Shown: positions 44,700 through 58,612, counted from the first letter of the stretch. The stretch is 64,000 bases of DNA from Epinephelus fuscoguttatus (GCF_011397635.1 NC_064754.1:33964043-34028042), one strand, 5' to 3'. Program-made: numbers and translations. The notes: generated by a model not told the origin, from the sequence alone.

Positions 44700-47600
44700 T
44701 TAATTTTATTTTGGTAAATGTTATTGTTTATTTGTTATATAATAACACTGGATTTCAAAAATATCTTCATCAATCTTATTGTCAAGTAAAATGTTTCAAT
44801 TAGCAGATATGTTTCTGTTCTTAATTGTGGAAGGAATTTAAATTTAGCAATGTTTTGCATTTTTAAGGCTTAAAAACAAATGTTTAAATGTTACAAGAAC
44901 AGCCTGCATAAAGTGCCACACTAACAGCCTGTAACAGAATTGAGATGTAGCTTTGTATTTGTCTCATTTCAGTAACAAATGTCTTGACTCACTGCAGTCC
45001 AGCACAGAACGTCCTCTTCAGTGTATGTCCACGTAAAATCTTATATTCCAGCGTTAAAACCACCAGTTATCCTGATAAACACTCAAAAGGGTCTTTGGAT
45101 CTTGCAGTAATACACACAATGATGGCTTGTAACTTTAACTTCACTTTTATTTCCAAGTGGGTGGAGAAATCTCTGTGTCCACTGTCCAGTCAGCTGGCAG
45201 CCCACTGCTCTTTTCCCTAATTCATTCATTTCCCTCCCATTGGCATTTTCAACCCCGTGCTCCACAGGCTAGGTGTGACCTGTGAGGGCAGGTTTCAGCA
45301 GGGATCATCCTGATAAGCTCCCTAGTGTATATCAAAATCTCCTAAAGATTGTATCTTACAGGGCCTGTGTGTGTGTGTAAGTTGGTTATGAGGTCAGAGG
45401 TGTCAGGTTGGCTGATAGGATCGCTCAGTTTGTTGTCTATGATAAGCTGGCTGCTTTATCCCTCTGCACCTACTGGAAACAGATGACACCCGATCAAGGA
45501 AGGTCCTAGTTTACTTAAGGCTAATGTTTCTGATGGTGTATGTGAGTCTTTCTGTCTAACTGCAGGGAAATGGTTTGAAATGGAAAATGCTGAATTGAAT
45601 ATTGACACTAGTATTATATAAACAAGTCTTTAAAGACATGTTCTAGGTTATAGGAACTAAATGATTTATTGCGTCCTCTATCATACTTACAATTAAGGCA
45701 TTACACTTTTGTGGTAATGATCCACGTGTCACACTGCAGGTGTAGAGGGTAAAACCTTTACCTAGGCCTAAAAGATTCCACAATGAAACGTCCCTAAGTG
45801 ATTACCTACTGAACAACAATTATTTTTTGTATACAAGTTTTCAGAATTTTAGATATCTCTTTTTATAACTATAAATTTAAAAAACAGCCATTTAAAAAAA
45901 ATATTTTAACTATGCTTTTGGCAATAAAATATCTTATAAATCAGGCTATGAATGATATATGAATAAAATCTCTCTATAAAAACCTTCAGAATATAGACAG
46001 GAATAAAACTGGAAAGTTTGGTGAACGTACGTGCTACTGAAGTGGAGATTTCTGGCTCAGAGAATGAGATAAAACTCGTTTTAAGAAAATGGCCTTTACA
46101 GATACGTTTTGTAATAGTCCATACATTTTTAGAGAAAAAAAATAAAACACTACAAGGTAAACATTTTAACTAACAGATATCACCATAAAAACTTCCCCAG
46201 CTGATTACTTACATTGAGACACAGACTTATGAAGTCTTCTGAAATGATGAATGTTATCTAATTTAAAAATGCACGTTTTCCATCCACTTCCAGAACAGTC
46301 TGAACAAAATAAACACCTAAAAGGGTATTTTGTACATTTTCTTTCACTAGTCTTATAGAAGACATGTTATGGAAGCAAAATGGCCCAAAATCTCAAAGCT
46401 GCCCAGTGCCTGAAAAAAACATGTTTTCGCCTGTAGTGTCTACACTATATAGAGGGTTTGATTTTTAAAGGGTTTGATTTGTGCTTTTACATAAGAATAG
46501 TACAAAAAAATTATCTTTGTTCTCAAAGTATTCAGATTATATCCCTTCACAAAATTATTTATTTTCTTATATTTGAACTACTTTGTGGTGTTGGTTTGTC
46601 TGTCTTGTCTGCTGTAAAAGTAAAATACCTTCTTATTCTAGGTGTCCCCGAACAATGTTTAAGGCTACTATAATCATACTGTACTACAGTACTTAAATCA
46701 TCATATTTCTTTATGGTGCCATAACAGTGACTTGGATTACGACATGTAGTCTGAAAGATTCTGCTTAGTGATGAACCCACATGGAGCTTTTTGGCTTTTT
46801 TTTTGTTTTGGATTTACAGACCAAATCTTCACTCTCTCACTGAGAAGCCAGCTGTACACTACTTGCCCGTCCCCAAAATGCCAGGGTTAACAGTTAGCTG
46901 GTGGACAGAGTGGAGCATTTTGCTGCTAAAGAGTAAGACACCTGGTAAAGAGTGAATATTGAACTTATCAGGTGACCTTGAGCACGACTCCAAATGCAGG
47001 ATAATGTTTGCTTTTTTGGGTGATATGAAGTCAGTGTTGTCTACAGCTTGTTGTGGCCTAAACAGCAGTTCCTGCAGGGTTAAATTTAAAGAATGAGGAA
47101 AAAGTTTCAACCCAGAAAACACAATGATTACTCCACAAAAATTCTATTATATTGCAGTCGTTTATTGATTTATTTCTTCACTATCTTTTGAAATATCAGA
47201 GATTATAGTGAGTCATGAGTGTAGAATACAGGCTATTATGGAATTCAATGGCATGATCCACACAAAGGTGATGCTTATCAGCTCAGGCCTATAGTGTGAG
47301 ATACAGAGGAGGTAAGCTATCTTTAAACATACCATGAGCATTGTTAAAGTTGGTCCTATGAATCCCCCATAAATGCCATCAGTGTCACATTACAAGGAGG
47401 GTCCAGGTAGGAGGATGAGTGTACGCTGAGTGTTTATTGTTCTTCAAGGGCCCTTTATGTTGGGAAATTGTATCCCAGCTATTTCTGGAAGGTTGGAGGC
47501 AAGGGTTATTTGCTATAATCTCCATTGCTTTAAACAGTTACTCACTGACAACTTATGCCTGAGAAATAGTTTTCTTTCATTTTCTGATATGTAAATTCAC

Positions 47601-48790
47601 TCCTTTTTTTGTTTGTTTTTAATGTCACCTATTCTACCCCCCCAAAAAAAGACTAGGCGGACTATTACAACCTAAGGATTACAACCTTTGGATAGCTGTT
47701 CTATTTTGTGACAAAATTTACCGATTCAGTCTTGTTTTTTCGGATGAAAAAAAAATGCAGTAACTACAAAATCCAGTCAAAACCCCGAGGTAAACCACAG
47801 TAAATGCAGTCACTGTGTCCTTCCTTTGGTTCCAGGAGATCTGAGATTCTATCGGGCCAAGGAAAACCGCAGTGAGCCTTTTACAGTCAAAACATGTCAA
47901 AGTCATTTTTCTTAGTGTCAGTTTTAGCATAGTTACTGCAGTTAGTCTTTGTAGGGCAGTAATATATGAGCTCAGTGAAGACTGTTTTAAGTTACAGAGA
48001 TATATATTAAGGGTAGCATGGCTGCAACAGACAAGTATGTACAATATGTATCATAAAAAACAAGAGGAATAAAGATGTATGTTGCACTGTAGCTCCATCA
48101 TTACAGAATAATTCTGTTCTTCACTGTTTGTCAATAAATGTAGAATTAATTTCATGATATGAATAAACTTATTGAGGATAATAATGGGCACTGATTGGTC
48201 ATGTAGCAAAAGGCACTGAACTATAAAGTGATAAGTTTAGCAAGTGTGACCACGAGCACAGTGTCATTTATTTGAAACCCCCTAAAGTACCATCCATTGC
48301 ATCAAGATAAGTGAAAATAGCAGCACAATACTGAATATCGAAGCATTTGCGCTAGCAGCTATACTATACTAAGGCACAGTGTTAGTGCAAAGCAGAGATA
48401 GTGTCTATAAAGCATGCTTGTCTGCAAGTACAGTTTTATCTTTTGGTCCCTTTTAAAATCACTGAAAATATAAAGAGCAATCAGTCGTTCATGCTATGAC
48501 CCATTGAAAATTTCTGTACTAACTGCACCGAGGCATTTTCATTGTCTTTGGGTTGTTGTCAGGAAATTGTTTCTTTAAGTTGCTCATCCTGGTTGTCAAT
48601 TATAAAAACCTTGAAACTCCAATTATATGTTTTTTCCCTTTTTTCCATGGCTCCAATTAGTGTTTCTAATGCTAGGCCCACGAGACATTATGCAGAACAT
48701 TAGTTTTGTCTTGAAAAATATAGTAGCCAATTTAATCATGTTGCTTTTTAACACGCTTAATTTAAGTTACTAAAACAAGGTTTCATACTC
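44700..48790. other. Intergenic between C1q and tppp genes; no gene seen
   Basis: About 4 kb of AT-rich DNA with only short, low-complexity frames. I find no conserved domain, RNA gene or well-defined repeat. The left part should contain the C1q promoter: the stretch 45,020-45,300 is less AT-rich and the start codon is at 44,625. The right edge contains the 3' UTR of the tppp gene. Confidence 0.4.
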
Positions 48791-48798
48791 TGTCAGAA

Positions 48799-50263
48799 TT
48801 ATGCTTCTTTCACTTTTTGGTCATAAGTGCCACTGCCCTTGTAAGCTCCCACGTAGCCACTGTTGTCGGGGATGTCCTCGCGTCCGGCCTTTCCTTTTCC
48901 TTTGCCTGACTCGTCGAACCGCTCCTTGTGCGCTCCAGTGTATTTGGTGGTATCGGTCAGTCTGTCCACTGCTGCTGCCTTTGCTACTTTCTGAAAACAA
49001 CAGAAGATTTAAAAAAGCAGTAATTTCACTCCCTGAGGTAATGACACAAACACACACACACACTCACACACACATCCCTGTATTCCATCTGCTACCCTTA
49101 CTTTCTCATAAATTCTGTTCAACTCAACTGTTTATTTCTTCCAGCACTTCCAAATAATCCCAGTAACAGAGCTGGACTGCACTGGATTTGAAATTTCTTT
49201 GGCACCATCCAGTGGTATAATCAAGAAAGACACTGGCAGACAATAATGCACCTTTTGGCTATGGCATATCGACCAGATTTGACCAATAAAACTAACAGAT
49301 ATGTGAACACATTGTTATGAATCCCAGTGAAAGAGAGATCATAAACCATAAACATATTAAACCACAACAAAAACTTAGTTAGTTAAGGCGTGTTGTGTGC
49401 CTTAGAGTGGTGAGAGGTGAGTATCTTGAGGTTATAACTGATAAATAAAACACTCACAGTGATTCCAACGTTGGCAGGCTCCTTACCAACAATGAGACCA
49501 TAGAGCTGCTGAAGCGACTCGTCTTTGCTTTTGCCTTTGAATCGTTTGGGAGCCAACTCTGTCAGGGCCTGGCTGAACTGCTCAAATGTGATTACACGAG
49601 CCGACTTTGCCCTGAGGAAACACACAGCATTGGCAAATGTTTTCTGAGGAAAATAACAAAATTATTTGAATAATGCCCTGCACCTATTTGCATACTGATG
49701 CAGGAGGGGGCTACAGTGGGTATAACAGTGTGATTAGACACTTTTATTATTAAAGTATGGAGTTTGCACGTTCTCCCCATGTCATTCTGGGTTTTCTCCA
49801 GGTACTCCGGCTTCCTCCCACAGTCCAAAGATATGCAGGTTAGCTCAACTGGTGACTTTAAATTGCCTGTTGGTGTGAACGTGAGCGTGAATGTTAGCAT
49901 GCTAAGATTAGCATTGATGAATTTTTAATGACCCTATAATGTTTACTGTCGTCATGGTTTTGTGCCGTTGATATTGACGTCTGCCTTTCATGGCTGTTTG
50001 TTAGACTGTGACAGGGTTGTTGGGTTGCTGAATGTTTTAGCTGCGGGACGTTGAGCCTGAGTGAAATCTTACTTGACTTTGCTGAAAACAATGTCAACAT
50101 CTGTAGTGGTGACGTTCTTGCCGTCGATGATGTTGCAGTCCTTGCAGAGCTTAGCGAAGTTCTTGCCGTTCATCTCCTTCCCTGTGGCCTTAGTGTCACC
50201 ATGGACTGCAAACTTCTGGAAGGAGGTCTCCACCTCTGCCAGAGACACTGAGCCCTCAGCCAT
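48799..50263 (-). CDS. tppp2: Tubulin polymerization-promoting protein family member (tppp2-like)
   Basis: TPPP/p25alpha proteins bind tubulin and stabilise or bundle microtubules; tppp2 members are linked to cilia and sperm. Three coding exons: 50263-50073, 49611-49458, 48990-48799, giving 178 residues, close to the 170-176 of TPPP2/TPPP3. Exon 1 starts [20 protein letters not shown] and holds [16 protein letters not shown] and [11 protein letters not shown]. Exon 2 reads [30 protein letters not shown] and GKEPANVG. Exon 3 reads [32 protein letters not shown] and ends [12 protein letters not shown]. All core p25alpha motifs are intact and the long disordered N-terminus of TPPP1 is missing. 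The 'NIIDGKNVT' and 'GSGTYDQK' details favour tppp2 over tppp3, but that choice is tentative. An untranslated exon may lie upstream near 51,340-51,460 (donor CAGCAG/GTACAC on the minus strand). Confidence 0.9.
49750..49900 (+). mobile_element. Truncated SINE copy in the first coding intron of tppp2-like
   Basis: The segment GGAGTTTGCACGTTCTCCCC, then CTCCGGCTTCCTCCCACAGT and AATTGCCTGTTGGTGTGAAC is a diverged internal part of the SINE found complete at 15.94-16.32 kb. It lacks the tRNA-like head and the tail and is in plus orientation, antisense to the gene. Confidence 0.75.
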
Positions 50264-50499
50264 ACTAATGGATACACACACAGTATACACACATCATCAA
50301 ACTGATAATGTTCAACATGTCAGATTAATTGTCGACAATGGTTGCATTGTCCTAACCCCTAAAAAGCCCTTCAACAATGTCCTCACTTTGGCTGATGGTC
50401 ATTTACTTTCTCTTCTTGTGAGGACATTTTGTGAAATTAAAGAACACATATTCATAATGACTCTATTAGCTGATTGACCACCGGGCCTGCCAAGAAAAG

Positions 50500-53400
50500 G
50501 GCTGCCATCAGTCAGTCTAAGTGAACTCTCTTGCTTTCTCTCGCCCCCACCCCCACACACACACAGATACACATTTTCTCATCCATCATTATATTCTTGT
50601 TACTCAAGCTGCTCTCGGGCCAATTTAATTCAATCAGGTCAATTTCCAAATGGCTGCTCTGCTGTTCGATCTACAGTGAATGAACAAACATGCTCCTTCT
50701 CTCTCTTCTTCTCCCTCTCTACTCAATCTCTCTTTCTCTGACACTCACAAAGACACACTGACACACACTCGACCATAACTTGTTACTGCGGAAAAAAAAG
50801 GTGAGGATGTATATTCAGTAAGAAAAAGTAGATTTTTTAATAATAAAAACAAAACTTCAAAGAAAATTATTTCATCATTATTTCATAATGTATTTCTTTT
50901 TTTCATAGCAGAAAAAAAGAGCATCTAAATACACTTGTTAAGCTTGTACTGAATTTTACAGTCTTTGGCTAGACACTTTATTGGTGGGCAGGTGGATGAC
51001 AATAAAAACAGCTGCCAAATGTTGCCAAGCACTAAACCAAAACATAAAGCATGTACATAAATCACACTGCAGATTCAGCAATGCAGCTCTGCGTGGCTAC
51101 ATGCACTTTCCAATATGAGGTTGAATCATTTTTTAAAATCTGATATCAACGTGTTGTTGCATCTAAAAACGACCACATAAATATTACAGATTGTCTGTTG
51201 TTAGTGGAGCATGAAATGAGACATGTAGCTATGGCAGTCCGAAGACTTGTTTTCTGCTGCTGTCCCCATCGCCCCTCTGTTGTATTACAGTGCTAGTGCA
51301 AGAAACGGTGATGCTGAAAAAGAGAGAATAAAGTGTACCTGCTGCCGTAAATGGAAGGATGCTGTGTAAATACTCAGGGAAATCCTGATTCACGTACAGC
51401 TGCTTGACCTCTTCGTCTTTCTCCTCTGCCTCTCCTCCTTCCTGCCACTCCCAGGCTTTCTCACAGTGACGACAGAGATGGAGAGATACAGAGAGGCAGG
51501 AGGAGAGAGGGAAGAGGGAGGGAGGAGGGAGAGAGTACCGACCAGCACAGTCAATGACATCATAGGCACTCAGCCTCTCTTGTGTCTATTCACTCTCATT
51601 AGCTCCTCGCCTCTGTGCACACAGTTGCTCCCTCTGTGGAAAGATTTACCATGGTGTTTATTTCAATGCGGTAGTCTATTTATGTGTGTTACATTTCTTC
51701 TGCCTTTTGTAATCCATGTTTTGAGGCAGGTGCAACATCAATAAAGATTAGTTTTCTCTCCATTCTCCCCTCTATAACACTGAACTCAACTCACAGCTAT
51801 CTGCTCTTCATTGCACACCCACCCTCTTGCCCTGTCTGTTTTTTTCCCCTCTTACTGTCATTGTCACAAGAGCCCTGTTGTCTGGACAAAGATGAGAGCG
51901 GCCCTTCAAAGCACAAAGCACCATGACAGCTGACACATTACAGGAGAGATTATCCCATCTCACAGCTTCATTTCAATCAAACTGAATATCACCAGGAAAA
52001 CGGAGCAGGCCTCTTTACACACTGATGAGAGTGGGATTACTCAAACAATTGATTTAGTACATTATTATACTACAACTGTTATGCTAAACGGTATTCTGTC
52101 ATTATTTTAAAATATAGTATGTGCACCTGTTTTCACCCTGACTCAATCCTACTCAATAACATATTATTCATACTTACATTGGGGGAAAGTAAGTAACACA
52201 GAGCGATTTTGAAAGTGTATTTCAAAAAGAAATGTTCCTTTCCACCACATTTCCACCATATTGTCACAATAGTAGTTTTGTAAACGGACGTCGTTCAGTG
52301 TACTTTTTTTTTTATGTCTCAGTGTACTTAATGAAATGTTGGCACTACACAATTGTAAATTCCCTAGGCAAAATATTTTAAGTATTTTTGCATTTTTTTT
52401 CTTACCTTCTGTCTGAGTATCAGTCTGCACTTGTAATAGCATTCAGGCTCAGCTACCAGTGATGAATCTGTCACTTTTTTCTTTGCGCAGTTCCTTTACA
52501 ACAGTGGTTCCCAACTGCTGGGTCACAGTCCCAAAGTAGGTGGCGGGTCCACTCTGAATGGACTCACAAATTTGCACACTTTATTTCTTAGTTATTGTGA
52601 ATTTGCAGCACAGAGCTTTTATTTTGAAGTGCCATTTCCTGCTTGAGATTGATAGACTAATGCACAACTATTTGAAAGAGACAGCAAACTAGCTAAACAA
52701 CATGGCCAAATGCAAGTATGACACTGAATATATTAAACTGTGTGGACCTTGAACTAATGACTAAGGATAAATCTGGACCCTGGGGCTGTACCAGTCAGAA
52801 ACCACAGCTTTAGAAAGTTAATGGCTACTGGTAGTTATTGAATGTAAATGATCTTTGGGCACAAGGACTAGTAATTAGTTGTACCTGAAAAGGATGAAGC
52901 CATATGAGAGTTTAGTTCGTTTAAAGTGTTAGCTTCACAGGAATAAGCATGTCCTTGAGCAGCTGATACACTCCCCTGCCTCATGCTTTTGGTTGTAATT
53001 AAACAGATCACATTGGGATGGGGGATTTTTCAAAGAAAATGAATTGACTGTCTAATGATAGTATCAAGGTCAGTATTTCTTAAAAGGTTAGAGCAACTGT
53101 TTTACAACTGAAGTGTTTAAAACAGATTATTTGTTGAATGACTGAAAATTAGAAGAAACTTGAATTAATATAACTGGGATGAGCTAAAATAATCAGTCAC
53201 ACCCTTAGGAAGAAACCATTGGAGGTAAAACCAGGCAGAACCTAAATAATATGTATTAATTATTATATATTAGATTTCAAGAGCAGGTCTAACCCTACCT
53301 GACTTCTTCTTTCTTTCTTTCCCTGTATTTATCATATTACCTATGCCAGCAGCTGGCTTTGAGTCAGTGTAAATAAAGCTCAGACTATATTCATTTTGCT

Positions 53401-54880
53401 GAAACCACAGTATTTCCAAAGCCATTTATATTCTAATTGCCACTGGTTTCCACGCAAATTTGTCCCATTGAGACATTTCTTGTCCACACTGTCATAGGCA
53501 TAAGTTATTTAATTCAACAATTTGAAGCAGATAAAAACAAGGTATTTTTCCATTCATTGGTCTTAAAATATAGACTTGTTACTCCTGGGTTTACTGAAAT
53601 CATTGACAAACATTTTGTGGTAAAAGCATAAAAAATATTATTTACTAAGATTATGTTGTTCAGTAGTCTTAGTCTGTGTAATGGACAGTCAATGAAGTTT
53701 TAAAATGTAAAAACAGATTATGCCTTTAAATAAATCCAGAATGAGAGAAAAGTATTGGTTGTTTCAGCACATGTGATACTGCAATTGTTTTTCAGGATGT
53801 CAGTGTGCTCCTGTGGGTACCCACATACTGATGCTCATGTTCTGTGTTTTGTTCACAAGACAAACAGAACAAGTTGTTTTGGCATCATGCACCATCATGA
53901 AACTCACTGCTCAGTCATTCATGGAAAGCCAAAGGGTGTGAAGGACCAAGAGTCCCCTCATTGGAAATACTAACGAGTACAGTGAATGCCTCATTAATGA
54001 AGAATGCTGGTTTTAGGGGGAAATCTAAGTAAATCAATAGTAGACAGTAACACTAATGCCTGAGGAAATGACTGACTGGTTTCTAAGTGTTGTGATTTCA
54101 CAATGTGCTGACATCGGGTATTACGACAAACCCTGTTTTGTAAATATCAAGAAAAAGTTCATGCCTAAACAGATCACAGTGTCATGGTATCAACTCATTA
54201 TCACCAATGATAGCAGGTGATCATGCTTTGTTCCATGAGATTTAATCATTCATGCTCTTGATGGCTTATAGTCAGTGGCAGTCCTAGACCCTGAGGAACC
54301 CCAGGAAAAGAAGCCCATTGTAGCCCTGTCCTAACTGAGATAGCTATCTTGATAGCTATCTAAGCTAGCTAGGTGTTTTGGTGGCAGCAACCACCGTATA
54401 GTGCCTTAAAGGGGGATTGAAGGGGCCTTACAGTTGCCATTGGGGGCCTCTCTTCCAAATCATCTTGGAGAGCCCCAAACATTTGCCTGGTTTGCCTCTC
54501 CTGACCGTGTGCCTCTGCCTATGTTAGTTTGTATTTTTGCTGACAACTTAACTTCACTGTGAGTTCACTGCTTGTTGTGCAGATTCCTTCATGGTATCAG
54601 TTTGTTTCTTTTAAATGCTGGGAAAAGGGTTCTGTGGGAAGACACTGTGTTTACAGTAAACACACCGCCTTCCCTTTAAATATCACCAGAGATAAGCTTT
54701 GCCTCTGGTTTGACAAGGAGTTGTAGGATCACAGGAGTGTATTTTGGACTCTCTCTGGACCACAGCAGAACTTGACTCACCATCACTTTGCAGACTTACT
54801 CATATCTTAATAGAGTGGGGTTTCACCCAGGACACAAATTCTGATCCTGAGTTGGTCCCATATTTGTCTCTTCCAGCATC
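50500..54880. other. Intergenic between tppp2-like and TRIM genes
   Basis: No further gene recognised. The region carries a CA-rich stretch at about 50,548-50,573, a purine-rich block (GAGGGAGGAGGGAGAGAG) at about 51,500-51,535 and otherwise AT-rich DNA. The tppp2-like promoter should be near 51.3-51.6 kb and the TRIM 5' UTR in the last 100-200 bp. No clear TATA box or CpG island is seen. Confidence 0.4.
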
Positions 54881-54883
54881 ATC

Positions 54884-57800
54884 ATGGCGGAGTCTAGTTT
54901 CCCTCTTCCACCAGACGATTACTGTCCTCTGTGTGTGGACGCACTGAGAGACCCAGTCACCATCCCCTGCGGTGACACCTACTGCCTGGAGTGCATCAAA
55001 ATCTACTGGGACCAGTTTGACCACATGGGTGTGTACAGCTGCCCACAGTGCCGCGCAACCTTCACACCACGGCCCGTGCTGAGACGCAATCTGCCAGACG
55101 TGCACCACGAACCACGGCGCCAGCTCCCGGAGCTCACTCCGTTCCCCTACATGCACAGGGAATCCTTCTGCGATTTCTGCGTTGGCCGTCGCAACAAGGC
55201 CGTTAAGTCGTGCCTCATGTGCCTGGCCTACTACTGCGAAACGCACGTCAAGCCACATTATGAGTCGTCCACCTTCAAGAGACACAAGCTGGTGGATGAG
55301 ACGGGCCACCTGGACAGGAAGATCTGCCCCCAGCATGAGAAGGGCCTGGAGCTGTTCTGTCGTTCTGACCAGATGTGTATCTGCGTGCTTTGTACTGTCA
55401 GAGAGCACCGTGGCCACAACATTACCTCAGCAGAAGAAGAGCGCATCGAGAAACAAGTGAGTCTGAATTGGTTGTGAGACCCTGTCTATGTTTTGTTCTC
55501 TTATGTGACTGTGACTGACAAAAACCTGTCCTCTTATTGTCATGTTCTTCCAACAGAAAGTCTTGGTGGTCACCCAATCTGAAGTCCAGCACATCATTCA
55601 GGAGAGGATGAAGGAGCTGCAGGAGCTCAAACATAATGTCGATGTTCTCAAAGTAAGATCAGCTGTTGCCTAACCAAACATCAATAATTACATCTGTAAA
55701 AATTTATGATGCAATGTGACATTGTGTATTTGGGAGGCAAGAAAATATGACCCAAAATATTTTACAAAAATTTTCATCTTAAAGGGATAGTTCAGATATT
55801 TTTGAGGTGGGGTTATATGAAGTATTTGTCCATATTCAACGTATTTCCTAGATGGTGTAGTACCGCCATAAACATTGCAATGTACTGCTGTGGATGGAGG
55901 GAAGCAGCAAACTGTATTTTAGCCACCTTAGAAAAATTCAATGTCAGTTTAAGTGTACACCATATCTAGAATATTTTCACCACTTTACCTTGCCATCAGA
56001 CAGCCCTTCCTGACAGGGAACTGAAGCTGTTCCCCTCTTCAAAGCTACCAGACTCCCTTTACAAAAACAGCAAAATTACTTTGCAGAACACAGGAGTTGC
56101 TGGTCTACCCCTGCCTCAATCATTTAGTTTATTTGTGTCATAGTGTGACTTGGTGAATCTGAACCAACCCTTTGAAACACCAAAGCCATACGATAATATA
56201 AACAAACTAGCTAATCAAGGCAGTGATAGAGCAGCAACTCTGCAAGTAAAATTACTGTTTTTGTCAATGAAGTCTGGCTTTGACCACTTTAGTTCTCCCT
56301 GGAGATGACTGCCTGTTCAAAATAGAGTATACACTTAAACTAATGTCATTTTTTTTTAGGTAATTCTTGTTTTAGATGGCACAAATACAATGTGCTGCTC
56401 CCCCCATCCCCAATCCATTGCTTAGCTTCCGTGGCAGTACTCCTGCCTGCTTCTCCAAACTGGGGCAGACAGTGTTATCCACTGAAGGAAATACACTGAC
56501 TATGGAAAAGAACCCCACCCCCTTATAGAGCCCCACTTCAAAAAATCTTAACTATCCCTTTTAGTACAGTATGTAGAGATTTTTTTAAATGGCATCATCT
56601 GATGGTGGTATTAAATATCAAACCCCACCCTGTCCTAAAACCTCTCTACAAACTGGTCTTCCCTTTTAGAGTGCTGCCCAGCGAGCACAGGCAGAAAGTG
56701 ATAAGACCTTCCATGAAATGCTGCAGGCGGTGGAGCGCTGGAAGGCTGAAATCCATCAGATGATAACGGCCAACATGCAGGCAGCAATGTCACAAGCTGA
56801 GGGCTATGTGGACCGTCTGGAGCAGGAGATACTGGAGCTACAGCGCAGAGATGCAGAGCTACGACAGATCCTCGAAACAGAGGACAACATTCACTTTCTG
56901 CAGGTGCTTTAAGATCATACAGGGCTGCAAGAATGATAACATTTATGTCTTAGTTCTTGTTATATAATGTGACACTGATGGAATGCTACATTTACTTGAT
57001 GAGGGTTGTACACTCACTGGTGTTTAGGACAGTTTGCAGTGAAGTTTGACTTGACTTTAAACTGCGGTCAGAGATGTTTACACATCAGACACTAGAATCT
57101 GGGAGTTGCATAACTCTCAAAGCTATCTTTTGTTAGTTACACATGACCAGACAGTTTTATTGTATCTAACATAAAAATACTGCTTAGGTTAGAGTCCCAC
57201 AAACAAATCATTGATGCTTTTTTTCTACTTTCTTTCCAAGAACTTTCTTTCTTCACTTTTACGTTTGTGTTTCTGACTTGTTGACTGGATTATGGAGCTC
57301 CATCTTCTTGTCATATAGAATTTTCCAACCCTGTGCGTCCCTCCTGAGGCCATGGTGCCCAAAGTTCTCATCAACCCTCAGTTCTCCTTTGGAGAGATGA
57401 GCAAGACAGCCACCGAGATGAAGGAACATTTGGATGACATCTGTAAGAAGGAACTGAGCAAAATCTCCAAGACAGGTTTGAGCCTTGTAGATATTATTAA
57501 CAAAATATCATTTTACTGTGAAAGCTATAAAGTGGGCCAGTGACAGGTTAACGTATTGCTGTATCATCTTCACAGTCAGTGAAACCCCTGTGTACATACT
57601 TCTGCCAAGAAATGGAGACAAACGCCTAAAAGGTAAGTGTCTGTTTACTGAAATATGTATACAAGATTATATAGATTTTATTTTAGGGTAGAGATCAAGG
57701 GAGATGTAGATTAGATGTCTGATTAGATGTATGTATTGTTGTAGTTCACTTTGGATTTATTAAAAAATAAACTATGATAAAATGTATTAGAATATAACCC

Positions 57801-58611
57801 ATGTCCCTGTTTTCATATCTAAACAGTTCCTTCCAGAGTTGATTTTCAGGAGCCAAAGTCCAGGACAGACTTCCTAAGATGTGAGTAAAGTGTTTAAAAT
57901 GCAGCCTTTTCAGTGCCTATCACTGTTGTCACAAACAAAACTGTGACTTGTGTTTTCTTGACAAAAGTAAAAAAAAACAATTTATATTTATTCATTTTGC
58001 ATTCTCAGATATTTAGTTGTTGTGGATGAAAAACAGACAGAGTGAGAAATGTGTGTTGTCTTTGCTCAGACTCCTGCAAGATGTCCTTCGATCCAAACAC
58101 AGTCTACAAAGAGCTGGTCCTGTCAGATGGAAACCAGAGGGTCACACGGAAGAAATCAGTCCAGTTTTACCCAGATCATCCAGAGCGCTTCGATGGCTTC
58201 TCCCAGGTGCTGTGCAAAGAGCCTCTGACTGGTTTCAGATTTTACTGGGAGGCAGAGTGGAGCGGGGAGTTTTCCATCGGGGTGGCCTATAAGAGTATCA
58301 GTCGCAAGGGGAAGAATTCGCACAGCCTTCTGGGCTATAACGACAAGTCTTGGAGTCTCCTCTGCTCAGACTCAGGCTACTCTGCCTGGCACAACAAAAT
58401 AGACAAAGACCTTCCTGAAGCACGCAGGGCCACGCGTATTGGTGTGTACCTGGATTATGCAGGAAACACTGTGGCCTTTTACTCCATATCAGAGACTATG
58501 GATCTTATCCACAGATTCAAAGCTCAGTTCAGTGAGCCCTTGTATGCTGGTTTTGGTGTGGGTTCCTCTGTTACCCTCTGCCAGCTGAAGCAGAATCCCA
58601 CACCTTACTAA
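54884..58611 (+). CDS. TRIM E3 ubiquitin ligase (RING, two B-boxes, coiled coil, PRY-SPRY)
   Basis: Seven coding exons: 54884-55456, 55557-55652, 56670-56903, 57319-57475, 57576-57632, 57827-57880, 58070-58611; 570 residues. Sizes 96 and 234 for exons 2 and 3 are the TRIM-class signature. Residues 14-56 are the RING (YCPLCVDALRDPVTIPCGDT, then YCLECIKIYW and SCPQC). The usual His after CG is Asp (CGDTYC). Residues 96-134 are B-box 1 (CDFCVGRRNKAVKSCLMC) and 148-178 B-box 2 (CPQHEKGLELFCRSDQMC). Residues ~190-350 are coiled coil (WKAEIHQMITANMQAAMSQA). Residues ~394-570 are PRY-SPRY (LSDGNQRVTRKKSVQFYPDH, EPLTGFRFYWEAEW, YAGFGVGSSVTLC). Two B-boxes plus SPRY resemble fish TRIM16/TRIM25-like proteins, many of which act in antiviral signalling. 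Ubiquitin transfer and target choice by SPRY are inferred from family. The exact orthologue is not assigned. Confidence 0.93.
55779..56563. mobile_element. TTAAAGGGATAGTT-type MITE in TRIM intron 2
   Basis: The left end TTAAAGGGATAGTTCAGATA and right end TCTTAACTATCCCTTTTA are inverted copies continuing inward with '(t)ttttgaggtgggg' against 'ccccacttcaaaaaa'. The 785-bp element lies wholly inside the intron between the 96-bp and 234-bp TRIM exons. The left TTAA suggests target preference; on the right it has become TTTA. No coding capacity. Confidence 0.85.
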
Positions 58612-58612
58612 G

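Noticed and set aside
54600..54620. ISRE-like GTTTGTTTCTTTT upstream of the TRIM gene
   Set aside because: It deviates from the interferon-response consensus at a core position, and such T-rich words are common here.
54800..55417. 205-codon minus-strand frame
   Set aside because: It is the antisense of TRIM exon 1, whose RING and B-box cysteines are unambiguous on the plus strand.
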